Shown here piece after piece: positions 32,530 through 40,103 of a stretch of DNA of 64,000 nt (positions are counted from its first letter, which is position 1; each line of letters begins with the position of its first letter). The position numbers and the translations under genes were made by a program. The notes beneath the pieces are model-generated. The model had not been told where the DNA came from and ran no database searches. It was given only the letters and a program-made list of their open reading frames with translations. The stretch lies in NCBI GenBank assembly GCA_048500275.1, contig JASNYI010000001.1, positions 248,001 to 312,000 of the forward strand. Direction: 5' to 3'. The stretch is from UBA5066 sp048500275. Its GTDB lineage: Bacteria; Acidobacteriota; Thermoanaerobaculia; UBA5066.

Positions 32530-33942
32530 CTACTTCGCGACGAGGAGGACCCACGGGGTCCCCGCGACGGCGTAGACGAGGAAGCTGAAGACGGTCGTGA
32601 TCGCGCCGAGGCGGTAGAGCTCCCCCTGCGTCAGGTAGCCGCTCCCCGCGAAGAGGAGGTTCGCGCTCGACCCCTGGGGCGTGAGGACCGAGAAGTAGTT
32701 CGTCGCGAAGAGGAGGGCGAAGGCGAGCGGGGCGACCGGGACGCCGAGCTTGACGCCGACGTCGAGGAAGACGCCGAAGAGGGCGAGGAGGTGGGCCGTC
32801 TGGCTGACGAAGAGGTAGTGGAGGAGGACGTAGGCGACGAGGAGGACCAGGTAGGCCCCGAGCCACGGGATCCCGCCGAGGGCCCCGGCGAGCTTCTGTC
32901 CGAGGAAGCCCATGAAGCCCAGCTCGTTCAGCTGGGCGCTCAGGCCGTAGAGGACGGCGAACCAGATGAAGGTCGCGAGGACGTCCCCTTCCTGCGAGAT
33001 GTCCTTCAGCGTCAGCGCGCCGGCGGCGAGGAGGACGCCGAGGCCGGCGAACGCGATCGCCGTCGAGTCGAGCTTCAGCGTCCCGGCGAGGCCCCAGGCG
33101 ACGACCATCGCGATGAACGTCGCCGCGACGACCTTCTCCCCGGAAGCGAGGGAGCCGAGCTTACCGAGCGCCTCGCGCGCCTGGGCCGGCGCGGCGGGGG
33201 TCGACTTCACTTCGGGCGGGAAGACCTTGTAGAGGAGGAGCGGCAGGCCGGCGAGGCAGAGGAGCGTCGGGACGGAGGCGGCGACGAGCCAGGACCCGAA
33301 GCCGATCTCGAGGCCGTGGACGCGGCTCATCTCCGCGCCGAGAGGGTTGGCCGCCATCGCCGTGAGCCAGAGCGCGGAGGAGACGGTGAGGCTCGCCATT
33401 CCGCAGAACATGAGGTACGCGCCCATCCGCTTCCGGGTCGCCTCGTCGGGGTGCGAGCCGCCGCCGCGGGCGAGGGAGTAGACGATGGGGTAGAGGACGC
33501 CGCCCCGGGCCGTGTTGCTCGGGAAGGCGGGGGCGATGACGGCGTCGAGGAGGAAGACGCTGTAGCCGAGGCCGAGCGTCGACTTGCCGAAGAGGCCGAC
33601 GACGACGTAGCCGAGCCGCTCGCCGAGTCCGCACTTCACGACGGCCCGCGCGACCAGGAAGGCGACGATGATGAGGAGAATCGTCCCGTTGGCAAAGCCG
33701 GCGTAGGCGCCGGCGGGTGAGAGCGTCCCCGTGAGGACCGCGGCCCCGACCGCGAGGACGGACGACGTGAGGATCGGGAGCGCCCCGGCGACGACCGCGA
33801 CGATGGACCCGAGGAAGAGGGCGAAGAGGTGCCAGGCGGGGGCCGTGAGCCCCTCGGGGACGGGCAGGAACCAGAGGACCAGGACGAGTGCGACTGTCGC
33901 GGCGCCGGGGAGCCACTGGCGCACGACCGACCGCCCGCTCAC
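32530..33942 (-). CDS. DASS-family sodium:dicarboxylate/anion symporter
   Basis: 470 aa, start GTG at 33942 overlapping the upstream TGA (GTGA), with GGAGA before it. About 12 membrane segments; FPSNTARGG (substrate/Na loop, SNT motif) near residue 145 and a second motif TPQGSSANLLFAGSG near 415 match the DASS divalent anion symporters. 2-oxoglutarate, malate, fumarate and succinate are typical substrates. Next to aspA it probably moves fumarate or other C4 acids. Confidence 0.9.
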   Translation of the reverse strand: MSGRSVVRQWLPGAATVALVLVLWFLPVPEGLTAPAWHLFALFLGSIVAVVAGALPILTSSVLAVGAAVLTGTLSPAGAYAGFANGTILLIIVAFLVARAVVKCGLGERLGYVVVGLFGKSTLGLGYSVFLLDAVIAPAFPSNTARGGVLYPIVYSLARGGGSHPDEATRKRMGAYLMFCGMASLTVSSALWLTAMAANPLGAEMSRVHGLEIGFGSWLVAASVPTLLCLAGLPLLLYKVFPPEVKSTPAAPAQAREALGKLGSLASGEKVVAATFIAMVVAWGLAGTLKLDSTAIAFAGLGVLLAAGALTLKDISQEGDVLATFIWFAVLYGLSAQLNELGFMGFLGQKLAGALGGIPWLGAYLVLLVAYVLLHYLFVSQTAHLLALFGVFLDVGVKLGVPVAPLAFALLFATNYFSVLTPQGSSANLLFAGSGYLTQGELYRLGAITTVFSFLVYAVAGTPWVLLVAK

Positions 33943-34505
33943 CGGGGCGTCTCCTTCTCCGGAGCGCTGCGCGCCGGTCGGCGAAGGCGTCCCTTGAAGT
34001 CCTCGGCGACGCCCTGGACCTCTCCGTCCGGCGTCTTCACGAGGTGCCGCCAGCGGAACGAGAGCTCGCCGGAGATCCCCGAGTACGCGCCGGTGCCCCC
34101 GCGAATCGTCCCCCGGATCTCCGGGCCGCCCGCCGCAGCCTCGCCGACGAGGTCAGAGAAGACCTGGTCGCCGCGGTCGTCGGTCAGGACGAGCGTGCCG
34201 AGGCCGGCGCCGCGTCCGTCCGCGTAGAAGAGCGCCTCGCCCCGGAAGCCCCTCGGGAGACCCTCTCCCCTGACGACCGCGAACGCCCCGGAGAGGTGCG
34301 CCGTGACGACCTCGCGGTCCCCGGCCTTCAGCACCTGCCGCCGGCCGGCGGCGGACCAGGCCGCCTCGAAGGCGACCCAGCCGTCCGCCGGGGGCGGCGC
34401 GGCCGGTTCGACACCGGTCGCAGCCCGCTGAGCGAGCAGGCCGACGACGAGCGCCGGGAGAAGCCGTGCGAGGCGGACGGCCCGGGTGGGAAGGATCGTC
34501 GGCAT
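33939..34505 (-). CDS. exported beta-rich protein, unknown
   Basis: 188 aa with signal-like N-terminus (LLPALVVGLLAQRAATG) and GAGGAGG ahead of the ATG at 34505. The repeated glycine pattern GTIRGGTGAYSGISGELSF resembles the G-G-T-G-x-Y-x-G signature of allene-oxide-cyclase/dirigent-like barrels. No enzymatic call is made. It lies between aspA and the DASS symporter and overlaps the latter by 4 bp, so it belongs to the operon; a transport-associated role is a guess. Confidence 0.68.
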   Translation of the reverse strand: MPTILPTRAVRLARLLPALVVGLLAQRAATGVEPAAPPPADGWVAFEAAWSAAGRRQVLKAGDREVVTAHLSGAFAVVRGEGLPRGFRGEALFYADGRGAGLGTLVLTDDRGDQVFSDLVGEAAAGGPEIRGTIRGGTGAYSGISGELSFRWRHLVKTPDGEVQGVAEDFKGRLRRPARSAPEKETPR

Positions 34506-34536
34506 CGTCGTCCTCCTCGCCTCGCGGCGCCGAGTC

Positions 34537-35943
34537 CTACGAGACCTTCGCTCCCGTCATCGCGGCCGGGTCGAGGACCCGGGCGATCTCGTCCTCGGAG
34601 AGGATCTCCTTCTCGCGGATCAGCTCGAGGATTCCCTTCCCGGTCTTCATCGCCTCGGCCGCGAGCTCGGTCGCCCTGTCGTAGCCGATCACGGGGTTGA
34701 GCGCGGTGACGGTGCCGATCGAGAAATCGACGTAGTGCTTCATGACGTCGACGTTCGCGGTGATCCCGTCGACGCAGTGGACGCGGAGCGTCCTCGCCGC
34801 GTTCATGAAGAGCGTCTGCGCCTCGAAGAGGCAGGCCGCGATGACCGGCTCGAAGACGTTCAGCTGGAGCTGCCCCCCCTCGGCCGCGAGGGAGACCGTC
34901 AGGTCGCTGCCGATGACGCGGAAGCAGACCATGTTCACGACCTCGGGGATCACGGGGTTCACTTTCCCCGGCATGATCGAGGATCCGGGCTGCTTCGCCG
35001 GGAGGTTGATCTCCCGGAAGCCGCAGCGCGGGCCCGAGGAGAGGAGCCTCAGGTCGTTGCAGACCTTCGAGAGCTTGATGGCGAGGCTCTTCATGCAGGA
35101 GGAGTAGAGGACGAAAGCCTGCGTGTCCTGCGTCGCCTCGATCAGGTCGGCGGCGAGGTGGATCGGGAAGCCGGTGATCCTGGCGAGGTGGAAGGTGCAC
35201 CGGGCCGCGTACCCTTCCGGCGCGTTCAGGCCCGTCCCGATCGCCGTCGCCCCCATGTTGATCTCGCAGAGGACGTTCTGGATCCGCTCGAGGGCGAGGA
35301 TCTCGCCGGCGAGCGTCTCGCCGAAGGCGTTGAACTCCTGCCCGAGGGTCATCGGGACGGCGTCCTGCAGCTGGGTTCGCCCCATCTTGAGGTGCCCGCC
35401 GAACTCCCTGCCCTTGGCGCGGAACGCCGCGATCAGCTCCTTCATCGCCGCGACGAGGCGGACGTTCCCGAGCGCCAGGCCGACGTGGAGGGACGTCGGG
35501 TAGGCGTCGTTCGTCGACTGCGATCCGTTCACGTGGTCGTGGGCGCTGCAGAACGCGTACTCGCCCTTCGCGTGCCCCATCAGCTCGAGGGCGCGGTTCG
35601 CGATCACCTCGTTCGCGTTCATGTTCGTCGAGGTGCCGGCGCCCCCCTGGAAGACGTCGAGCCGGAACTCCCCGTGCAGCTTTCCGTCGATCAGCTCCTG
35701 GCAGGCCCCCTCGATCCCCTTCAGGATCTCGGCGCTGAACTGGCCGCAGTCGAAGTTCGCGCGCGCCGCGGCCATCTTCACCATGCCGAAGGCGCGGATC
35801 AGGTCGGGGTAGAGGTGGAGGGGGACGCCGGAGATGTGGAAGTTCTCGAGGGCCCGCGCGGTCTGGACACCGTAGTAGGCGTCGGCCGGGACGGGGAGGT
35901 ACCCGAGGAGGTCGTGCTCCATCCGGAACGCGCCGTCGGACAT
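34537..35943 (-). CDS. aspA: aspartate ammonia-lyase
   Basis: 468 aa; deaminates aspartate to fumarate and ammonia in the cytoplasm. ATG at 35943 follows AAGGAGG; the longer frame to 36027 adds 28 residues without homology. MEHDLLGYLPVPADAYYGVQ opens the family, followed by SQSTNDAYPTSLH, and the signature GSSIMPGKVNPVIPE (about residues 316-330). The GTSTNMNANEV and first-helix sequences favour aspartase over fumarase class II, as does the company of asparaginase and AspT. First gene of the operon. Confidence 0.93.
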   Translation of the reverse strand: MSDGAFRMEHDLLGYLPVPADAYYGVQTARALENFHISGVPLHLYPDLIRAFGMVKMAAARANFDCGQFSAEILKGIEGACQELIDGKLHGEFRLDVFQGGAGTSTNMNANEVIANRALELMGHAKGEYAFCSAHDHVNGSQSTNDAYPTSLHVGLALGNVRLVAAMKELIAAFRAKGREFGGHLKMGRTQLQDAVPMTLGQEFNAFGETLAGEILALERIQNVLCEINMGATAIGTGLNAPEGYAARCTFHLARITGFPIHLAADLIEATQDTQAFVLYSSCMKSLAIKLSKVCNDLRLLSSGPRCGFREINLPAKQPGSSIMPGKVNPVIPEVVNMVCFRVIGSDLTVSLAAEGGQLQLNVFEPVIAACLFEAQTLFMNAARTLRVHCVDGITANVDVMKHYVDFSIGTVTALNPVIGYDRATELAAEAMKTGKGILELIREKEILSEDEIARVLDPAAMTGAKVS

Positions 35944-35954
35944 GGTTGTCCTCC

Positions 35955-35977
35955 TTGGCCAATCTTCTATTGGGCCA
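35955..35977 (-). promoter_or_regulatory. imperfect palindrome abutting the aspA ribosome site
   Basis: TTGGCCAAT-cttct-ATTGGGCCA (plus strand) forms a near-perfect 8-bp inverted repeat with a single extra G. On the aspA mRNA it would lie just upstream of AAGGAGG. It could be a DNA operator or a hairpin near the ribosome site. Confidence 0.35.
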
Positions 35978-36125
35978 TCGGAAACGATAGCAGCGCGCAC
36001 CTCGCCGAAAGGCCTCGATTCGCGCACCCGGCACTGCCCGAAAGGGCATGTGAACAGAAGCCGACGGGGCCGGCGGGTAGCGGATGCGCGGCGCCACGGG
36101 GGAGCGGCGCGAGCCTCGCAGGACC

Positions 36126-36131
36126 TAGAAT
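36126..36131 (+). promoter_or_regulatory. candidate -10 element TAGAAT
   Basis: TAGAAT inside GACCTAGAATGGGTCGAT (36122-36139), 15/18 identical to the element before the gene at 25819. Transcription would start about 12 bp before the start codon's GGAGGA site region. Confidence 0.4.
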
Positions 36132-36149
36132 GGGTCGATCGGAGGAGCC

Positions 36150-36725
36150 ATGAAGACGACCGCGATGCTGCTCACCCTCGCTGTGCTCTCCCTGCCCGGA
36201 GCGATGCTGGCGCAGGACCCCGAAACCCCGCCTCCGGCGCCGGCCCCGACGGCCGCACCGGACGCTCCCGCCACCCCCGCCCCCGCGCCCGCTCCGGAGG
36301 CACCGGCGCCTGCGCCCGCGCCGGCTGCCGAAGCCCCGGTCGCGCCACCGCCCGCCCCCGTGACGGCGCCTCCCGCCGCGCCCCCCGCACCCCAGGCGGT
36401 GACGCCGCCGAAGGTCATCTACGAGAAGGTCAACGTCGTCGTGGACGGAAAGGCCGAGTACGCCGGCACCATCGAGCTCACGCTCGAGCCCGACGGCCGG
36501 GCCGCCAGGCTCGTCTCGGTGAACGTCCTCGCCAAGGAGAAGGACAAGAAGATCGCCGAGCAGCTCCACCGGGAGATCACGATCGCCCTCGGCGCCGAGT
36601 ACAAGGTCAAGCTGAGCGGCAACGAGATCCGGATCTCGAAGGCGAACAAGAAGTTCCCGGCCCTCGCCGTCATCATCAAGACCCTTCAGCTCCCCGGGGT
36701 CTCCGTTCGCGTCGAGAGGGGCTGA
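36150..36725 (+). CDS. exported protein with Pro/Ala-rich linker, unknown
   Basis: 191 aa; ATG at 36150 after GGAGGA. Signal peptide (MLLTLAVLSLPGAMLAQ), then an 80-residue P/A repeat region, then a compact 100-residue domain (VIYEKVNVVVDGKAEYAGTI to GVSVRVERG) rich in Lys and beta structure. The linker suggests crossing the periplasm or cell wall, as in TonB-like or anchored proteins. The domain is not one I recognise. Ends at a hairpin. Confidence 0.62.
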   Translation: MKTTAMLLTLAVLSLPGAMLAQDPETPPPAPAPTAAPDAPATPAPAPAPEAPAPAPAPAAEAPVAPPPAPVTAPPAAPPAPQAVTPPKVIYEKVNVVVDGKAEYAGTIELTLEPDGRAARLVSVNVLAKEKDKKIAEQLHREITIALGAEYKVKLSGNEIRISKANKKFPALAVIIKTLQLPGVSVRVERG

Positions 36726-36740
36726 TCGCCCGGGCGTCCT

Positions 36741-36763
36741 GCGGCCCGGGGCTCTCGGGCCGC
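36741..36763. terminator. 8-bp hairpin between convergent genes
   Basis: GCGGCCCG (36741-36748) pairs with CGGGCCGC (36756-36763) around a 7-nt loop, 15 nt after one stop and 5 nt before the other. No T-run. Confidence 0.45.
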
Positions 36764-36767
36764 CTCG

Positions 36768-37562
36768 TCAAGCGGGGGGAACGAAGCGGCCGTCGCTGAG
36801 GGGCGGGTTCACCTCGACCTCGTCCACCATCAGTCGAAGCACCTGGGGCCGGCCGGCGGCCCTCACCTCGACGAGGCGGGGGAAGAGGATTCCCTTCGTC
36901 TTCCGGAAGTCGCCGAACGTCGTGTCGATCCTCACCGGCCGCCCGCGCACGTGGCGGGTGGACTCTGTCCGGACCTGCGTGCTCGTCTCCACGTCCAGGT
37001 ACGAGAAGAGCACGCCCCCGCTCCTGAGCGTGACCTTCAGCTTCCAGGCCTCGCGGCCGTCGACGACCTCCCGGCCGGCCAGCTCCACCTGGTTCCCTTT
37101 GCTCTTCCAGTCGACGAGAGGCCCGTCGATGTCGGCCTGCTCGGCGGCATCCACCAGCACCTCGTCGGGCAGGGGCTGGACGCCCGTCTCGCCCTCGAAC
37201 GGGTAGACCTTCCAGCCGCGCTGGCCGTCGGAGGCGAGAACGCCCGTGACGCCCTGGACTGTGAGCTCGAACCGGATTCGCCCCGGCCGCTTGATCTCGC
37301 GGGTCACGAGGCCGTCACGGCCCGCCCCGGCGTTGACGCGCCCCTGCTGGCGGAGCGTCTGGAGGGACCGCAGCCTCTTCAGCCCTCCCCGGGCCTCCAC
37401 GTAGGCCGCGACGATCTCGTCGACGGTCGGGGCCGGTCCCGGCGCCTTAGCGGACGCGGTCGGTGCGGGAGGTGTGGCCAGGGCGCCGGGAGCAGCCAGC
37501 GTGGCCACGATGAGAGCCGCCGCCATGGGGTAGCCAAATCGAGACGACTCCATCCTGCTCAT
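36768..37562 (-). CDS. LolA-like exported lipoprotein-sorting/lipid-binding protein
   Basis: 264 aa. ATG at 37562 overlaps the stop of the upstream gene (ATGA). Signal peptide (AAALIVATLAAPGALA), then TVDEIVAAYVEARGGLKRLR, the usual start of LolA/MlaC-like folds, and curved-sheet strands (RIRFELTVQGVTGVLASDGQ, AWKLKVTLRSGGVLFSYLDV). The group is often annotated outer membrane lipoprotein-sorting protein, but real LolA activity is unproven. Confidence 0.7.
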   Translation of the reverse strand: MSRMESSRFGYPMAAALIVATLAAPGALATPPAPTASAKAPGPAPTVDEIVAAYVEARGGLKRLRSLQTLRQQGRVNAGAGRDGLVTREIKRPGRIRFELTVQGVTGVLASDGQRGWKVYPFEGETGVQPLPDEVLVDAAEQADIDGPLVDWKSKGNQVELAGREVVDGREAWKLKVTLRSGGVLFSYLDVETSTQVRTESTRHVRGRPVRIDTTFGDFRKTKGILFPRLVEVRAAGRPQVLRLMVDEVEVNPPLSDGRFVPPA

Positions 37563-38329
37563 CGCGGGCCTCCTGCCGGCGGGGGCCCCGACCAGGTGTT
37601 CGCCGGCCGTTGGACCGGCGGCCGTTCCACGGGCGGCCGGGTGACCGGCGTGGATGGCCAGGTCGTGACACCGTAGCCGAACCCGCCCCAGTACACGGGA
37701 TTGCTGTCGAGCTGGTCCTGCTGAGACTGCCGGGTGCGGCTCTCGGCCTCCTCGGCCCGCCGCCGGGCGTCGGCGGCGGCCGCTTCCGCGTCCACCGCGC
37801 GCCTCTCGGCATCCTGGCGAGCCTGCTCCGCCGCCGCGGTGGACTGCGCCACCTGCACCTCGGCCGGCGTCATCCACTCCCCTTCGTACTTCACGTAGCC
37901 CTGCGCACGGAAGCTCTCTTCCTCGGTGAGCCAGCGGCCGTCGAGCTGGACGAACCCCAGCGCCTGCCTCGCCGCCGGGTCGTCGGGCGCGACCGCCATG
38001 ACCTTCTCGTATGCGAGGCGAGACTGCCTCGACAGCCCCCGGCTCGAGGCCCACTGCCCCAGCCCGCGCCAGCCGTCGACGTCCCCGGGCTGCAGCTTGC
38101 CCGCCCGCGCGTCGTACTCGTCCAGGTCCGAGCGGCCCTTCACGATGCGTTCCACGCGCTCCATCGAGAAACCGATGGACCCGTCTCCGATGTCCACCGT
38201 GATCCTCTCCTCGTCCTGCTGCGTGATCCGGCCGGTGAACTTGCCTCCCCCGTTGAGGAAGACCTCGTCTCCCAGGAGGAGTCCCGGCATCAGCAGCAGG
38301 AGGGAAGCGATTCTTCTCACCGGAGTCAT
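37559..38329 (-). CDS. exported protein with repeat and coiled-coil regions, unknown
   Basis: 256 aa. Signal peptide (IASLLLLMPGLLLGDEVFL), a small beta domain (FTGRITQQDEERITVDIGDG), a TPR-like helical pair (QSRLAYEKVMAVAPDDPAAR), a GYVKYEGEWMTPAEVQ motif, then a coiled coil (AEQARQDAERRAVDAEAAA) and a Pro-rich tail. I do not recognise a named family. It is translationally coupled to the LolA-like gene, so they probably act together in the envelope. Confidence 0.62.
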   Translation of the reverse strand: MTPVRRIASLLLLMPGLLLGDEVFLNGGGKFTGRITQQDEERITVDIGDGSIGFSMERVERIVKGRSDLDEYDARAGKLQPGDVDGWRGLGQWASSRGLSRQSRLAYEKVMAVAPDDPAARQALGFVQLDGRWLTEEESFRAQGYVKYEGEWMTPAEVQVAQSTAAAEQARQDAERRAVDAEAAAADARRRAEEAESRTRQSQQDQLDSNPVYWGGFGYGVTTWPSTPVTRPPVERPPVQRPANTWSGPPPAGGPR

Positions 38330-38395
38330 CCTCTACGATCGGCAGTCTGATCCGGCCCCTCGAGCGCCGTCAACCACGGCCACGGCGACGGGTCG

Positions 38396-39817
38396 TCATC
38401 CTTCCTCGAAACGGGCCTCGACTTTTCCGGCCTTGATGGCGCGCATCAACACCCTGTGGTCCTTCTCGTTCTGGTCGGCGTAGTCGAAGGCGAAGGACGC
38501 GATCGCTTCGTCGAAGACGTCGCTCTTTCCCATGTACCCGCTGAGCGCCGCGGAGTTGCCGGAGCGGGCGTGGGCGAGGGCGAGGGCCCGGCCGCAGAAG
38601 TACGCGTAGATGGAGAACTCCGTCTTGCCGAAGGTCTCCACCAGGGGGCTGAGCTTCATGTCCCGGAGCTGGCGGACGAAGAAGTCGCGCTTCGGCCCCC
38701 GGCTCCAGCCGAGGAGCATGTCGCTCGCGGGCTGCATGAGCCGGTAGCCGTTCACGACCCGCTGGCCGTGATTCGAGAAGGCGCTCGCGCCCGCATACGG
38801 CTCCAGGACCGAGGCCCGCGCCTCCTTGATCTGGAGGAAGAGCGGGTCGTCGTCGCCGGCCGCCAGGAGAAGGACCATGCAGAGCGTCCCGACGCTGCCG
38901 ACACCGACCACCTTGACGGCGGCATCGCGAAGTGTGAAGCGATCCAGCAACGCCTGGTAGGCGTGCGGGAGGGTTCCTCGATAGACGGTGAACGCGTCGT
39001 GGAACGCCTTCTGGACCCGGCCCGGAGGGTTCTCCTCCGTGTGGAAGATCGTCGGGAGCAGGTCCTTGATGACGGCGACGCCTTCCCTGTGCTCCGCGAG
39101 CTTCGGGAACAGCTCCTCCCCGCGGCTCTTCGCCTGCTCTTTCTGGATGCGCTTGACGAGCATCTTCCGGCGAGCGGGGGGGAGCGCGGCGAGGAGCTCC
39201 TCGGCCGTGATCGTCCGGTACCAGAGCTCCAGCGTCTTCAGCTGGCTGAACTCGGCCATCGACTCGCGGTAGGCGCGGACGCAGGCCAGGACCACGTCCT
39301 TCGCGACGGCCTCGCTCAGCCCGTTGTCCCGGCAGGCCACGACGAAGCTCGGGGCGAGCCGCTTCACGTCCCACTCCCACGGCGCCGGGAGGGTCTCGTC
39401 GAGGTCGTTGATGGAAAAGATGATCCTCCGCTCGGGCGTCGCGAAGCCTCCGAAGTTGCAGAGGTGCGCGTCGCCGCAGGCCTGGACGCGGAGGCCCGAG
39501 ACGGGCGTGGACGCGAGGTCGGAAGCCATGGTGAGCGCCGCGCCCCGGTAGAAGGTGAAGGCCGACTTCGCCATCCGCCCGTGGCGAAGGGGAAGCAGGT
39601 CCGGCAGGCGTCCCTTCTCGGCCTCGAGGACGAGGTCGACCGCGTCCGGGCGACCCTTGGGCGGCGTCCACGCGGCGTGGGACTCCCGTGGGCAGGTCTC
39701 CCGCAGCTTCTTGCCGAGCCCGTAGGCGCCGTTCCTGCTCATCCCCTTCGCAGGGCCGGGGACCGCGGTCGGGCTCGTGTCGGGTTTCTCGCCGCCTGCC
39801 CGTCGCTTCGTCGCCAT
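38396..39817 (-). CDS. DUF2252 family protein
   Basis: 473 aa; ATG at 39817 preceded by GAGGAGAA. FYRGAALTMASDLAST, VQACGDAHLCNFGGFATPER, INDLDETLPAPWEWDVKRLA and GVGSVGTLCMVLLL are the DUF2252 blocks. Remote similarity to aminoglycoside phosphotransferase/kinase-like folds is noted for this family. No substrate is known. It stands alone, divergent from a glycosidase operon. Confidence 0.9.
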   Translation of the reverse strand: MATKRRAGGEKPDTSPTAVPGPAKGMSRNGAYGLGKKLRETCPRESHAAWTPPKGRPDAVDLVLEAEKGRLPDLLPLRHGRMAKSAFTFYRGAALTMASDLASTPVSGLRVQACGDAHLCNFGGFATPERRIIFSINDLDETLPAPWEWDVKRLAPSFVVACRDNGLSEAVAKDVVLACVRAYRESMAEFSQLKTLELWYRTITAEELLAALPPARRKMLVKRIQKEQAKSRGEELFPKLAEHREGVAVIKDLLPTIFHTEENPPGRVQKAFHDAFTVYRGTLPHAYQALLDRFTLRDAAVKVVGVGSVGTLCMVLLLAAGDDDPLFLQIKEARASVLEPYAGASAFSNHGQRVVNGYRLMQPASDMLLGWSRGPKRDFFVRQLRDMKLSPLVETFGKTEFSIYAYFCGRALALAHARSGNSAALSGYMGKSDVFDEAIASFAFDYADQNEKDHRVLMRAIKAGKVEARFEEG

Positions 39818-40103
39818 GTTCTTCTCCTCGTCGGGGATCCACCCCGAATTCTGCTTGCCAGCCGTCGAGCGACCTGCGTCTGGACAGGAGGGAGACAACG
39901 GATCCGCGGGCCGCTTCGCGGGGAGACTGACGGCTAGGTTGCCACCCTGCCCCGGTCCTGTCACGCGGGAATCGGCCCGCCGGCCGCCGGGGACGCTGCC
40001 CATAGGGGAAGCCTCTGAACGCCCCTCCCGGAGGCGTCCGGCGGAGGGAGAATGGCGAAAACCGCGACGGCCGCGTCCCACGACGCGTGCATTGGAGGCT
40101 TTC

